Below, piece after piece: positions 8,455 to 17,094 of a stretch of 54,818 nucleotides of DNA. This DNA is from Psychrobacter sp. bablab_jr014 (GTDB taxonomy: Bacteria > Pseudomonadota > Gammaproteobacteria > Pseudomonadales > Moraxellaceae). The notes under the pieces were generated by a model. That model was not told the origin of the DNA. It did no database searches and was given only the letters and a program-made list of their open reading frames with translations. Numbering within the stretch: position 1 is the stretch's first letter; every line of letters begins with the position of its first letter. Location of the stretch: positions 1 through 54,818 of the forward strand of contig NZ_JACDXT010000026.1 of the NCBI RefSeq assembly GCF_016464015.1, read 5' to 3'. Both the position numbers and the translations under genes were made by a program.

Positions 8455-8973
8455 ATGAAGCTTAGCCCCATTACCGAGCAGTTTATTTTACATTGGGGCG
8501 AGATGGGCTCGCGCTGGGGCGTCAATCGCACCATGTCACAGATTCACGCCTTGTTATACATCACAGGCAGACCGATGCACGCCGAGGAAATCGTTGAGAC
8601 TTTAGGCGTGGCACGCTCTAACGTCTCGACCAGCATTAAAGAACTGCAGCATTGGGGCTTGGTACAAAAGGTCTCACTCTTAGGCGACCGCCGCGACCAC
8701 TTTACCACCGAGCTGGATGTTTGGGGGCTGGCGCGCACCATTGTCATAGAGCGCCAACGCCGCGAGCTTGCACCGACCGTCACCTTTTTACAGCAGTTGG
8801 TGGACAGTCCTGACTTTGCCGCAGAGCGTCCCGAGGTACGCGCACGCGTCAAAGACACACTTATCTTTATTGACACCATCACCACATGGTCAAATGAAAT
8901 GCTCAAACTGCCGACCAGTATCCTAAAAAAAGTACTCAAAACGGGCAAAAATATTCGTGAATTGCTGCGCTAA
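8455..8973 (+). CDS. GbsR/MarR-type winged-helix transcriptional regulator
   Basis: A 172-residue DNA-binding protein. The N-terminal half is a winged helix-turn-helix (about residues 20-85, including IHALLYITGRPMHAEEIV and the recognition-helix stretch ARSNVSTSIKELQHWGLV) with the wing DRRDHF. The C-terminal part is helical and probably dimerises. This pattern is that of GbsR-like MarR relatives. The start is placed at ATG 8455, 8 bases after AGGA; an in-frame ATG at 8437 lacks a ribosome binding site. A palindromic site lies in its own promoter region and a twin lies ahead of the desaturase gene, suggesting control of membrane lipid unsaturation or a related process. Confidence 0.88.
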   Translation: MKLSPITEQFILHWGEMGSRWGVNRTMSQIHALLYITGRPMHAEEIVETLGVARSNVSTSIKELQHWGLVQKVSLLGDRRDHFTTELDVWGLARTIVIERQRRELAPTVTFLQQLVDSPDFAAERPEVRARVKDTLIFIDTITTWSNEMLKLPTSILKKVLKTGKNIRELLR

Positions 8974-9082
8974 ACACATACATAGAACCCGTAGCTAAGA
9001 ACAAAACCAAAACAGTCACCAGCATCAAACCCTGTAAAAATAAAAGAAAATCAGTAAGAAAGAATATAAAAGGAGTGAAGCG

Positions 9083-10024
9083 ATGAAGGTATTAATCAGC
9101 GGGGGTTCAGGATTTTTAGGCACCGCACTAAGCAAGCAGCTTTTGGCGCATTACCAAACAAAAAACAGTCCTATCGACATCACGTGGCTGACACGTGATA
9201 CCCAGCAGGCGCACTTGCATGAGGTCACCTTGATGTCTTATGACGCGCTCAAAGATACCGATACCGCGTTTGATGTGGTCATCAATTTGGCAGGCGCGGG
9301 CATTGCCGATAAGCGCTGGAGCGATGAGCGCAAACAGCAGCTGATGGACAGCCGTATCAAGCCGACACAGGCGCTACTTAACTTTATCGAACGTAGTGAA
9401 CATAAGCCCAAGTGCGTCATCAGTGGTTCAGCCATCGGCTGGTATGGCACGCAAGGGGATAGGCCATTGACCGAAGACAGCGGCTTTGAAGACGACTTTG
9501 CCCACCGTTTGTGCGCGGCGTGGGAGCAGCTGGCAGCAAAAGCGACTGAATTTGGTGTCCCTGTGGCGCTGATACGCACAGGCGTGGTCATTCACCCAAG
9601 CGGCGGTATGCTTGGTAAGTTGTTGACACCGTTCAAAATGGGGCTGGGTGGTCAGCTTGGTGATGGCACACAGATTATGAGCTGGATTAGCCGTGATGAC
9701 TGGGTGTCTGCATTGATATTTGTATTAGAGCAGCAGTTGGCAAAGGCGACGAGTGCTGCGATCGATACACCCAAGGTGACGATTTATAACTTTACCGCGC
9801 CCAATCCTGTGAGTAATGCGGTATTTACCAAAGCCGTTGGGCATTGGCTGCATCGTCCGACCCTATTTACCTTGCCACGTCCGCTACTCAAGGTCATGTT
9901 CGGTGAGATGGCAACGTTACTGGTCGATGGACAAAAGGTGCTACCTAAAGCACTAGAGGATAGCGGTTATACGTTTGTGCAGCCGACCCTCGCCGAAGCC
10001 TTACGCCAGCAAAAAAAGCGTTAA
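9083..10024 (+). CDS. TIGR01777-family NAD(P)-dependent epimerase (YfcH-like SDR)
   Basis: A 313-residue atypical short-chain dehydrogenase/reductase. The N-terminus carries the dinucleotide-binding glycine motif GGSGFLG. The characteristic family features are INLAGAGIADKRW, a catalytic-type SAIGWYG segment and RTGVV, followed by a C-terminal DUF1731-like part (LPRPLLKVMFGEMATLL). The substrate is unknown for the family; E. coli YfcH is the nearest named relative. AGGAG lies 7 bases before ATG 9083. It sits between the GbsR-like regulator and the desaturase in the same direction, but with its own spacing on both sides, so co-regulation is uncertain. Confidence 0.9.
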   Translation: MKVLISGGSGFLGTALSKQLLAHYQTKNSPIDITWLTRDTQQAHLHEVTLMSYDALKDTDTAFDVVINLAGAGIADKRWSDERKQQLMDSRIKPTQALLNFIERSEHKPKCVISGSAIGWYGTQGDRPLTEDSGFEDDFAHRLCAAWEQLAAKATEFGVPVALIRTGVVIHPSGGMLGKLLTPFKMGLGGQLGDGTQIMSWISRDDWVSALIFVLEQQLAKATSAAIDTPKVTIYNFTAPNPVSNAVFTKAVGHWLHRPTLFTLPRPLLKVMFGEMATLLVDGQKVLPKALEDSGYTFVQPTLAEALRQQKKR

Positions 10025-10081
10025 TAGCGGGGTAGCACTACACAGCCACAGCGTAAAATTAATGAATCATCCGTTAATAAT

Positions 10082-10108
10082 GGCGCGGTAGGGATTATTT
10101 ACTGCGCC
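10082..10108. other. Hairpin downstream of the SDR gene
   Basis: GGCGCGGTA (10082-10090) pairs with TACTGCGCC (10100-10108) with one G-U pair. No T-run follows, so it is not a typical intrinsic terminator. It may stabilise the 3' end of the SDR transcript. Confidence 0.3.
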
Positions 10109-10178
10109 CCTATTGGGCATAAGTCATTCCTTTTAAGCGTACCTATCAAGGCAACATTGGCATTATTTTAATCATTTA

Positions 10179-10196
10179 TTTCTGTAATTACAGAAA
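10179..10196. promoter_or_regulatory. 18-bp perfect palindromic operator upstream of the desaturase
   Basis: TTTCTGTAATTACAGAAA is a perfect palindrome 35 bases before the desaturase start. It matches the site at 8380-8397 except at the central bases. It is presumed to be the operator for the GbsR-like regulator encoded at 8455-8973. Confidence 0.7.
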
Positions 10197-10231
10197 TTAT
10201 GGAAGATAAATAAATAATTAAGGAGAATACC

Positions 10232-11068
10232 ATGCGTCATCCGTCATTATCCCACATCGTTTGGCGAGACTTGTGCCAGCAAAGCCCCCTTGAAATCCTA
10301 TACAACTTGCTCTTACCGTTGCCGTTCTTACTGTTGTCATGGTGGTGTGCTTATTACGGCTGGTGGCTACCTGCACTGGCTGGCTCGTTTTTATTTTTTA
10401 CTGCCGCTCTTCGTCAAGCGCACGACGCCTATCACAGCACCTTAGGCGTTGGGCGCAGATTCAATGACTTTATGCTATATGCGCTGACCAGCACCATGCT
10501 ATGCAGCACGCACGCTATTAAAAAGACCCATCTCAACCACCACCGCGACCCATTAGGCACAAGTGATGTGGAGGGCAACTGGGCGCGTTTGCCGTGGTAC
10601 AAGGCGATTATTGGCGGCGGGGTTTTTTCGGTACGCATTCAGTGGTATGGGCTGACGCATGGCAGCAAACGTGCGCGTAGGCAGGTCGCGTTTGATATGC
10701 TGATTATCCTCAGTATTTTTGCTGCTGCGCTTTTGTGGTCGCCAGCGGTGCTGGTGTATCACGTGCTTGTTATGCTGCTTGCCAATACCTTGGTAGGATT
10801 CTTTGCGGTATGGAGCGTACATCACGATTGCGATGAGACCATCTACGCGCGCAGTGAGCGCCATCCACTTGCTAACTTACTTACCTTTAATCTGTTGTAT
10901 CATATGGAGCATCATTTGTTCCCAGCGGTACCCACGCAGCATTTGCCAGCGCTTGCCAAGCGTTTAGAAGCGACCGCGCCCGAGTGGGTACAGCAGTCTG
11001 TATTGCCCATGTCAAAAGCTGCCCCAAAATTACTGCCCGCCATTGCCACAAAAAAACCACTCAGATGA
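10232..11068 (+). CDS. Membrane fatty acid desaturase family protein
   Basis: Di-iron membrane desaturase/hydroxylase of 278 residues. It carries the three histidine boxes: HDAYH (64-68), HLNHH (100-104) and HMEHH before LFP near residue 230. These lie between hydrophobic segments (about 28-60, 80-95, 150-200) that place the active site on the cytoplasmic face. Such enzymes introduce double bonds into membrane lipid acyl chains, or oxidise carotenoids or related lipids; the exact substrate cannot be read from the sequence. AAGGAG lies 8 bases before ATG 10232. The 18-bp palindrome upstream implies repression or activation by the GbsR-like protein. Confidence 0.85.
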   Translation: MRHPSLSHIVWRDLCQQSPLEILYNLLLPLPFLLLSWWCAYYGWWLPALAGSFLFFTAALRQAHDAYHSTLGVGRRFNDFMLYALTSTMLCSTHAIKKTHLNHHRDPLGTSDVEGNWARLPWYKAIIGGGVFSVRIQWYGLTHGSKRARRQVAFDMLIILSIFAAALLWSPAVLVYHVLVMLLANTLVGFFAVWSVHHDCDETIYARSERHPLANLLTFNLLYHMEHHLFPAVPTQHLPALAKRLEATAPEWVQQSVLPMSKAAPKLLPAIATKKPLR

Positions 11069-11080
11069 GTGGTTTGGTTT
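11054..11080. terminator. Hairpin terminator at the 3' end of the desaturase gene
   Basis: AAACCACTCA (11054-11063) pairs with TGAGTGGTTT (11066-11075), flanked by an A-run on the left and a T-rich stretch on the right. It overlaps the desaturase stop codon and lies between convergent genes, so it may work in both directions. Confidence 0.65.
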
Positions 11081-11112
11081 ACTGATAGCGGCTTTAGAAC
11101 ATACAGGCGCCG

Positions 11113-11295
11113 CTACAAGCCTGCAATGGACTTGAAGGCCGCTTCGTCATAGTCCTCACTGTGGGTGACTACAATCGTGCCATTATCAGGGTTAATATTA
11201 ATCCATTTGACGCCCTGTACTTCACTGCCTTCTTTAGTAATCTTATCAGCGAGTTCGCGGTCACTAATGGTGGCTTGATAACTGGTTTGTGGCAT
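11113..11295 (-). CDS. Small protein with HMA/ferredoxin-like beta-alpha-beta pattern, no metal-binding cysteines
   Basis: A 60-residue acidic protein supported by a strong AGGAGG 6 bases before ATG 11295. The segment VQGVKWININPDNGTIVVTH followed by DYDEAAFKSIAGL matches the second half of heavy-metal-associated domains (xxGVxxxxVNxxxxxVxV ... EALxxAIxxAG), but the CxxC metal site is absent. It may be a degenerate metallochaperone-like or peptide-binding fold. This is a pattern-level resemblance only. It is convergent with the desaturase gene and divergent from grpE, and stands alone. Confidence 0.7.
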   Translation of the reverse strand: MPQTSYQATISDRELADKITKEGSEVQGVKWININPDNGTIVVTHSEDYDEAAFKSIAGL

Positions 11296-11688
11296 AGCTG
11301 CCTCCTATTTATAGTATTTAACCATCCGTTTTCTTAAGAGTTTACGACAACTATCATAATGCAAAAGTGCAGCATATGACCTATAAATACTGCCATAGCT
11401 GGTATCGTTGCACCAGTATGGCATCTATATTAAATAACTAACCTTAACAAAACTTAAAAGCCAGCGATAGACAGCTCATCCGTAAATCTGACACTTTGTC
11501 CTGTTTTTTATCATTAACTAAATGTACAGAAGATACAACACAGCTTAAGATAATAAACTCAATAATATCAACAATTTTTGTAAGGGATTACCAAGTAAGA
11601 TACGTGTAAAAACACAATCATAGTAGGGTTTTTGCAGCCAGTTGTATGGTCGGCATGGGTTTGTGCACAAAATTTATAGCGCTGGGGG

Positions 11689-11716
11689 CTTGAAATTCAC
11701 CTCCGTTACCTTTATC
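11689..11716 (+). promoter_or_regulatory. Candidate heat-shock (sigma-32) promoter of grpE
   Basis: CTTGAAA (11689-11695) equals the sigma-32 -35 consensus. Thirteen bases later CCTTTAT only partly resembles the CCCCAT -10 element. It is placed upstream of grpE, a known heat-shock gene, so it is plausible but weak. Confidence 0.25.
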
Positions 11717-11777
11717 AAACAGCAAGTCCGCTTGATTCACCAATCGACGGTGGACAGGCACCCGTTATTTGATAAAG
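11710..11777 (+). ncRNA. Predicted structured leader of grpE (three-way junction)
   Basis: CTTTATCAAA (11710-11719) pairs with TTTGATAAAG (11768-11777). Between them CAAG-TCCG-CTTG (11723-11734) and CACC-AATCGAC-GGTG (11738-11752) can form two inner hairpins. Together they would make a three-way junction ending 84 bases before the grpE start. It could be a 5' UTR regulatory element. This is inferred from pairing alone. Confidence 0.35.
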
Positions 11778-11861
11778 ATGCTATAAAGCACAGGTCATCA
11801 CTACCCTATGACCTATTTTTTTGAGTGTCATCGTTATTATAAGAAATCACAAGGAGCTACC

Positions 11862-12467
11862 ATGAGCGAGCAGACCCCAAATCACGAGTTTGATAATAAA
11901 GACCCACAGCCAACGCACAGCAATATCGAGCGGGAGCATACGGTATTAGAAGAAGCGATTGAAGAATTTGACCCACAGTCAAACAATGGCGAATTTGAAA
12001 CGGTCAAAAACGACGTGGACTTGCAAGCTTTTGAAGCGCGTATTGCGGAGCTAGAAGGCGAAGTCAAGCAAGCCAAAGAGCATACTGCTCGCGCCAATGC
12101 TGAAGCCTATAACGCACAAAAGCGCATGGAGCAAGAAGCCGATAAGAGCAAAAAGTTTGCTTTGCAAAAATTTGCCAAAGAGCTGTTAGAAGTGGTGGAC
12201 AACCTAGAGCGTGCTATTGACAGTGCAGGTGAGGACGACGCGGTGACCGAAGGCGTCCGCTTGACCCACAAAGCGCTACTCAACGTGTTAAACAAAAACG
12301 GCATCGAAGTCGTTGACCCACAAGGTGAAGCCTTTAACGCTGAATTTCATGAAGCGGTCGGCATTGACCCCAATGCTGCAGCGGACACCGTCGGCACAGT
12401 GCTACAAAAAGGCTATAGCCTAAACGGTCGCCTACTGCGCCCAGCATTGGTACAAGTGGGTCAATAA
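11862..12467 (+). CDS. grpE: Nucleotide exchange factor GrpE
   Basis: Co-chaperone that releases ADP from DnaK. The 201-residue product has an acidic unstructured N-terminus, a long coiled coil (about residues 60-120) and a C-terminal beta domain with the family pattern ending in NGRLLRPALVQVG. The start is ATG 11862, after AAGGAG at 7 bases; a longer in-frame start at 11808 has no ribosome binding site. dnaK lies 273 bases downstream in the same direction, with structured spacer sequence between them. Confidence 0.95.
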   Translation: MSEQTPNHEFDNKDPQPTHSNIEREHTVLEEAIEEFDPQSNNGEFETVKNDVDLQAFEARIAELEGEVKQAKEHTARANAEAYNAQKRMEQEADKSKKFALQKFAKELLEVVDNLERAIDSAGEDDAVTEGVRLTHKALLNVLNKNGIEVVDPQGEAFNAEFHEAVGIDPNAAADTVGTVLQKGYSLNGRLLRPALVQVGQ

Positions 12468-12494
12468 GCAAAAGCCATTGTGTGAATCGGAATA

Positions 12495-12515
12495 ATCCTT
12501 AAAAAAGGTAAGGAT
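12495..12515 (+). other. Hairpin just after grpE
   Basis: ATCCTT (12495-12500) pairs with AAGGAT (12510-12515). It is followed by two direct copies of AATATTCACA-like sequence, not by a T-run. It may be an RNA-processing or 3' stabilising hairpin between grpE and dnaK. Confidence 0.3.
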
Positions 12516-12545
12516 ATTCACAAATATTCACACAAAAGCGATTTT

Positions 12546-12582
12546 TTGTGGGGGTATTGCCTTGAAAAAACTTCCCCCACAA
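12546..12582 (+). other. Strong hairpin in the dnaK leader
   Basis: TTGTGGGGG (12546-12554) pairs perfectly with CCCCCACAA (12574-12582) around a 19-base loop that contains CTTGAAA. No T-run follows, so it is unlikely to be a terminator. It lies 158 bases before dnaK and could be a leader element or flank a heat-shock promoter. Confidence 0.45.
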
Positions 12583-12740
12583 CCGATATAAAGCAACAAG
12601 TGACCGCGGACGGTCAAAAGATGCCAATAAAAAAACGCACTCCACTGTCATTGAATGATGGTAATTCCTAGCGACTGGTGGCAGCGACTGGCACGACATA
12701 TATTGAATGTAAACATAATATTTATTAGGAGTAATTGATT

Positions 12741-14681
12741 ATGGGTAAAGTGATTGGTATTGACCTTGGTACAACCAACTCATGTGTTGCCGTAATGGAA
12801 GGCGACAAAGTCAAGGTCATCGAAAACGCTGAAGGCGCACGCACAACGCCATCAATCGTTGCTTATAAAGACGACGAAACCTTGGTCGGTCAGTCAGCCA
12901 AGCGTCAAGCAGTAACCAACCCAAACAACACCTTGTTTGCCATTAAGCGTCTGATTGGTCGTCGTTTTGATGACAAAGTAGTACAAAAAGACATCGGCAT
13001 GGTGCCATACAAAATCGCTAAAGCCGACAACGGCGATGCGTGGGTTGAAGTCAATGGCAAAAAACTTGCGCCACCACAGGTATCTGCTGAAATCTTGAAA
13101 AAGATGAAAAAGACGGCCGAAGACTATCTAGGCGAATCAGTAACTGAAGCCGTTATTACCGTACCTGCGTACTTTAACGATTCACAGCGTCAAGCGACCA
13201 AAGATGCGGGTAAAATCGCAGGTCTAGACGTAAAACGTATCATCAACGAACCAACCGCCGCTGCCCTTGCCTATGGCATGGACAAAAAGCAAGGCGACCG
13301 TACGATCGCGGTATATGACTTGGGTGGTGGTACTTTTGACGTATCAATCATTGAGATTGCAGACGTTGATGGTGAGCAGCAGTTTGAAGTACTGGCGACC
13401 AACGGTGACACGTTCCTAGGTGGTGAAGACTTTGACTCAGCGCTCATCGACTACCTTGTTAGCGAATTCAAAAAAGAGCAAGACGTCAACCTAAAAGGTG
13501 ACTCATTGGCTATGCAGCGTCTAAAAGAAGCCGCTGAAAAGGCAAAAATTGAGCTATCAAGCGCGCAGAGCACGGAAGTGAACCTACCTTACATCACTGC
13601 AGACAGCAGTGGTCCTAAGCACTTGGTCATCACTATCAGCCGCTCAAAGCTTGAAAGCCTGACTGAAGAGTTGGTACAGCGCACGGTTGAGCCTTGCAAA
13701 ATTGCTTTGCAAGACGCAGGTCTAAGCCCAAGCGAAATCGACGACGTTATCTTGGTTGGTGGTCAGACACGTATGCCACTCGTGCAAAAGAAAGTCGAAG
13801 ACATCTTTGGCAAAGAGCCACGTAAAGACGTGAACCCTGACGAAGCGGTCGCCGCTGGTGCAGCGATTCAAGGCGCGGTATTGTCTGGCGACAAGACCGA
13901 CGTACTACTGCTTGACGTGACTCCATTGACCCTAGGTATTGAAACTATGGGCGGTGTGTTGACGCCAATCATTGAGAAGAACACCATGATTCCTACCAAG
14001 AAATCACAGGTATTTTCAACCGCTGAAGACAACCAGCCTGCGGTAACCATCAAGGTTTACCAAGGCGAGCGTAAAATGGCTAGCCAAAACAAACTGCTTG
14101 GCAACTTTGACTTGACCGACATTCCACCAGCACCACGTGGCATGCCACAAATCGAAGTGACCTTTGACATCAACGCTGATGGTATCATGAACATCTCAGC
14201 GACTGACAAAGGTACGGGTAAAGCGCAAAGTATCCAGATCAAAGCAGACTCAGGCTTGTCAGATGACGAAATCGAGCAAATGGTACGTGACGCAGAAGCC
14301 AACGCGGCAGAAGACGAAAAATTTGCAAATCTTGCGCAAGCGCGTAACGAAGCAGACGGTCGTATCCACGCGGTACAAAAAGCGCTTAAAGACGCAGGCG
14401 ACAAAGTTACTGACGATGAAAAGCAAAGCGTTGAGACGGCAATTAGTGAGCTAGAAACGGCAACGAAAGAAGATGATGCTGACGACATCAAAGCCAAGCT
14501 AGAAGCGCTAGACAATGCCTTCTTGCCAATCAGCCAAAAAATCTACGCCGATTCAGGTGCAGGCGCTGAAGGTGTTGACCCAAGCCAGTTCCAACAAGGC
14601 GCGGACAACGCAGACAATGCCAAAGCTGATGACGACGTGGTAGACGCTGAGTTTACTGAAGTCAACGATGACAAAAAATAA
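12741..14681 (+). CDS. dnaK: Chaperone protein DnaK (Hsp70)
   Basis: ATP-dependent Hsp70 chaperone of 646 residues. The nucleotide-binding domain begins with [17 protein letters not shown] and contains the phosphate motifs [16 protein letters not shown] and [10 protein letters not shown]. The interdomain linker is followed by the substrate-binding domain and an acidic tail ending in [10 protein letters not shown], the usual C-terminus. Start ATG 12741 lies 8 bases after AGGAG; a TTG two codons upstream is in frame but not preferred. dnaJ is not adjacent; the minus-strand bio genes follow. A strong terminator ends the gene. Confidence 0.98.
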   Translation: MGKVIGIDLGTTNSCVAVMEGDKVKVIENAEGARTTPSIVAYKDDETLVGQSAKRQAVTNPNNTLFAIKRLIGRRFDDKVVQKDIGMVPYKIAKADNGDAWVEVNGKKLAPPQVSAEILKKMKKTAEDYLGESVTEAVITVPAYFNDSQRQATKDAGKIAGLDVKRIINEPTAAALAYGMDKKQGDRTIAVYDLGGGTFDVSIIEIADVDGEQQFEVLATNGDTFLGGEDFDSALIDYLVSEFKKEQDVNLKGDSLAMQRLKEAAEKAKIELSSAQSTEVNLPYITADSSGPKHLVITISRSKLESLTEELVQRTVEPCKIALQDAGLSPSEIDDVILVGGQTRMPLVQKKVEDIFGKEPRKDVNPDEAVAAGAAIQGAVLSGDKTDVLLLDVTPLTLGIETMGGVLTPIIEKNTMIPTKKSQVFSTAEDNQPAVTIKVYQGERKMASQNKLLGNFDLTDIPPAPRGMPQIEVTFDINADGIMNISATDKGTGKAQSIQIKADSGLSDDEIEQMVRDAEANAAEDEKFANLAQARNEADGRIHAVQKALKDAGDKVTDDEKQSVETAISELETATKEDDADDIKAKLEALDNAFLPISQKIYADSGAGAEGVDPSQFQQGADNADNAKADDDVVDAEFTEVNDDKK

Positions 14682-14705
14682 GCCTTAGCACTTATTACGT
14701 CAGAC

Positions 14706-14736
14706 AAAAAACGCACCTTTCGAGGTGCGTTTTTTT
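14706..14736 (+). terminator. Intrinsic terminator of dnaK
   Basis: AAAAAACGCACCT pairs with AGGTGCGTTTTTT around a TTCG tetraloop-type centre, followed by T's, 25 bases after the dnaK stop. The A-run on the left may allow function for minus-strand bioC as well. Confidence 0.9.
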
Positions 14737-14794
14737 ATGCGTGTTTGAGACAGATAGGTTTTAAAAAACGGTTAAAGGCGTGTGGCTCATAGGG

Positions 14795-15580
14795 TCAAGG
14801 TTTTTTTGCGCTAATGATCAGCACCTCGTACGTCAAGGGTACACAATCGTTATTCGCCGTATTCTGTTGCCCAAACGCTGCCCAATAATCTTCTATAAAC
14901 CGAGCAAGACGCGCCTTATTCCACACAAATGGCGCATCAGGGGTGTTGGTCGACACGCCCGTCAGCTTCATGTGCTTAAGCACCGCATAAGGGCTGTCAA
15001 AATGCAGCTCAAAACGCTCGGTGTGCAGCTCAATGTCCGTTAAGCCAGCATCATTAAGCGTTTGTTGCCATTCTAAAATGCTTGGGTAATGTAGCCCTTG
15101 ACCGAGTAAGGTTTTTATTTGTAGAAAGTTATTGGGCGTAAAGGTGCTAAACAGCAGCTGCCCGCCTGTGTTTAACTGCGCTGCCGATTGCGTGACAAAT
15201 GATAGTGGGTTATCAAACCACTGAATGGCATTGGCACTGATGATAAGGTCGTAATCAGCGCTCAAGTCCATCGTCTCGGCATCGCCAATATACAGCGTGG
15301 CATCAGGTAGCAGCTCGCGTAGCGTTGGACGCGCCGCTTCGGTCAACTCATTGATGTGCCATGCTTGCGTTGTCAGTTGCGTCTTTAACAGGCGCGTGAG
15401 CTGCCCACTACCTGCGCCTACTTCGAGCACTTGTGCTGGGGTAGTATCCATGATGCGCGTTAATAACTGCTGGCACACCTGCTGCTGAATACGCGCGTGC
15501 TGCTCATAGTGTGTGGCGTGGGCAAAGTGCTGCGCGATACGCTGCTTGCGACTACTGAGCGTCGTTGAGGAGGGGCACAT
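14795..15580 (-). CDS. bioC: Malonyl-[acyl-carrier protein] O-methyltransferase BioC
   Basis: Methylates malonyl-ACP so that fatty acid synthesis can build pimeloyl-ACP methyl ester for biotin. The 261-residue protein has the class I SAM-binding loop VLEVGAGSGQLTRLL near residue 55, an N-terminal KQRIAQHFAHATHYEQHARIQ-type segment typical of BioC, and ANAIQWF downstream. AAGGA lies 9 bases before ATG 15580. It lies 18 bases after bioF on the same strand, forming a bioFC operon. bioA, bioB and bioD are not in the window. Confidence 0.88.
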   Translation of the reverse strand: MCPSSTTLSSRKQRIAQHFAHATHYEQHARIQQQVCQQLLTRIMDTTPAQVLEVGAGSGQLTRLLKTQLTTQAWHINELTEAARPTLRELLPDATLYIGDAETMDLSADYDLIISANAIQWFDNPLSFVTQSAAQLNTGGQLLFSTFTPNNFLQIKTLLGQGLHYPSILEWQQTLNDAGLTDIELHTERFELHFDSPYAVLKHMKLTGVSTNTPDAPFVWNKARLARFIEDYWAAFGQQNTANNDCVPLTYEVLIISAKKP

Positions 15581-15598
15581 AGGGTGTCCTTATGGTCG

Positions 15599-16807
15599 TT
15601 ACAACTGAGCGATAAGGTGCTGACAATCATCCTTGCGGATGGCTGCATTCATTACAAGGCGAATGCGAGCGGTATTCTTGGGTACGGTCGGCGGCCGAAT
15701 GGGCAACGCATAAAACCCCGCGTCCTGCAGCGCTTTGGCTTTTGCAACAGCAGCGGCATTATCACCAGTGACATAGGCGATGATGGGCGACTGATACGCC
15801 TTAGGCGGTGGAGACATTACTTGATACTCAGGCGGAATGGCTTGGCTGAGCATTTGGCTGATATCGGCTAAGTGCGCGCGCTTATCTTGCAATTTGGGCA
15901 TTTTTGCCAAAATAAAGCGCGTCCATGCATGATTGATCGGCGGCAGCGCAGTGCTAAATATCAGTGAGCGCATTTGATTAATCAGCCATGCCTTATTGTC
16001 ATCACTACAAAAAATATAAGCGCCGACTGAGGCAAATGCCTTACCAAATGTGCCGACTAAATAATCAATCTCGGCTAAGGTGTGCGTTTCTTCTGCCAGA
16101 CCCAGTCCTGTCTCACCCAACACGCCGACGGCATGCGCCTCATCGATATACAGCTCGATGCGGTTATCATTGCGCTTAAGCGCTACCAGTGCGTCTAGAT
16201 GCGCGCGGTCGCCATCCATACTAAAGATGCTTTCGGTAACGATAATGATGCGTTCAACATCGTCGCCCGCTTGCGCGATAAGCTGTGCCAAATGCGTGTC
16301 GTCATTGTGTCGGTAGCGGCGATAATGGGACGCACGGTTTTGGCACAGGCGAATACCATCAATGATGCTGGCATGTACCAATTTGTCCGCCAAAATCAGC
16401 GTTGGTACAGGCAGCGCAGTTAAGGCAGGTAAGATACCAATATTGGCATGATAGCCGCTGTTAAAAACCAGCGCGGATTTGCCATCGGTTGCGGCGGCGG
16501 CATACCAAACGCCAAGCTCCGACTCTAACGCCATCAGCTCATTGTCATTGCCTGTCAATAGCCGTGACGAGGTCGAGCTCATCTTCGGCAACATATCCTG
16601 CTGTTGTAAATGACAAAAAAACTCACGCTGTAAGGCACTATCCATACCCAAGCCTAAATAATCATTACTGGCAATGTTTAACAGCGGACGTCCTTGACTC
16701 AAGACGTGCCGACCTTGTTGATGTAAACAAGGCAGCGTGCGGTACTGCTGTTCTTTTTGCAGTGTTTTTAACGCGGCTTGCAGCTTTTCTTGGTTGCGTT
16801 CATGCAC
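15599..16807 (-). CDS. bioF: 8-amino-7-oxononanoate synthase BioF
   Basis: PLP enzyme condensing pimeloyl-ACP with L-alanine in biotin synthesis. The roughly 402-residue product shows the alpha-oxoamine synthase features NIASNDYLGLG, FNSGYHANIG, YIDEAHAVGVLGETG and the PLP lysine in GTFGKAFASVGAY. The start is set at GTG 16807, exactly 8 bases after GGAG; a TTG at 16813 is in frame but only 3 bases from that site. It is first in the bioF-bioC operon. Its promoter lies in the roughly 290-bp space shared divergently with the outer-membrane protein gene. Confidence 0.93.
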   Translation of the reverse strand: MHERNQEKLQAALKTLQKEQQYRTLPCLHQQGRHVLSQGRPLLNIASNDYLGLGMDSALQREFFCHLQQQDMLPKMSSTSSRLLTGNDNELMALESELGVWYAAAATDGKSALVFNSGYHANIGILPALTALPVPTLILADKLVHASIIDGIRLCQNRASHYRRYRHNDDTHLAQLIAQAGDDVERIIIVTESIFSMDGDRAHLDALVALKRNDNRIELYIDEAHAVGVLGETGLGLAEETHTLAEIDYLVGTFGKAFASVGAYIFCSDDNKAWLINQMRSLIFSTALPPINHAWTRFILAKMPKLQDKRAHLADISQMLSQAIPPEYQVMSPPPKAYQSPIIAYVTGDNAAAVAKAKALQDAGFYALPIRPPTVPKNTARIRLVMNAAIRKDDCQHLIAQL

Positions 16808-17094
16808 GACCAACGCTCCTTTAATTAAAAATAGCGTTTATTTTGGCTATTATTTATACAATAATTGAGGAATTATTGCACAAAACGGCTGCTTGTAACA
16901 AAAGATTTCATATCTTAGCCTTTGTAACTTGCGCCTAATGAATTCTTGCAAAAGTTAACCTGCATACCATCAAACATTGACAGTATATCTGACATGATTT
17001 GTTACTATGTATTCATCGTTAGCAGGTAAGGCGATACGAAGAAAGTTTCATACAACATGACTTGCCTGTCCAATTTGATTTTAAGGAGATGACG

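Larger units (their letters stand above)
11296..11861. other. Long intergenic leader ahead of grpE
   Basis: 566 bases without a convincing gene. A 60-codon frame at 11642-11824 has no ribosome binding site and no recognisable sequence. The stretch holds divergent promoters for the small minus-strand gene and grpE, a heat-shock-like CTTGAAA at 11689-11695, and a possible three-way-junction RNA structure at 11710-11777. Confidence 0.55.

Noticed and set aside
11642..11824. 60-codon plus-strand frame upstream of grpE
   Set aside because: No ribosome binding site and no recognisable family; it overlaps the structured grpE leader.
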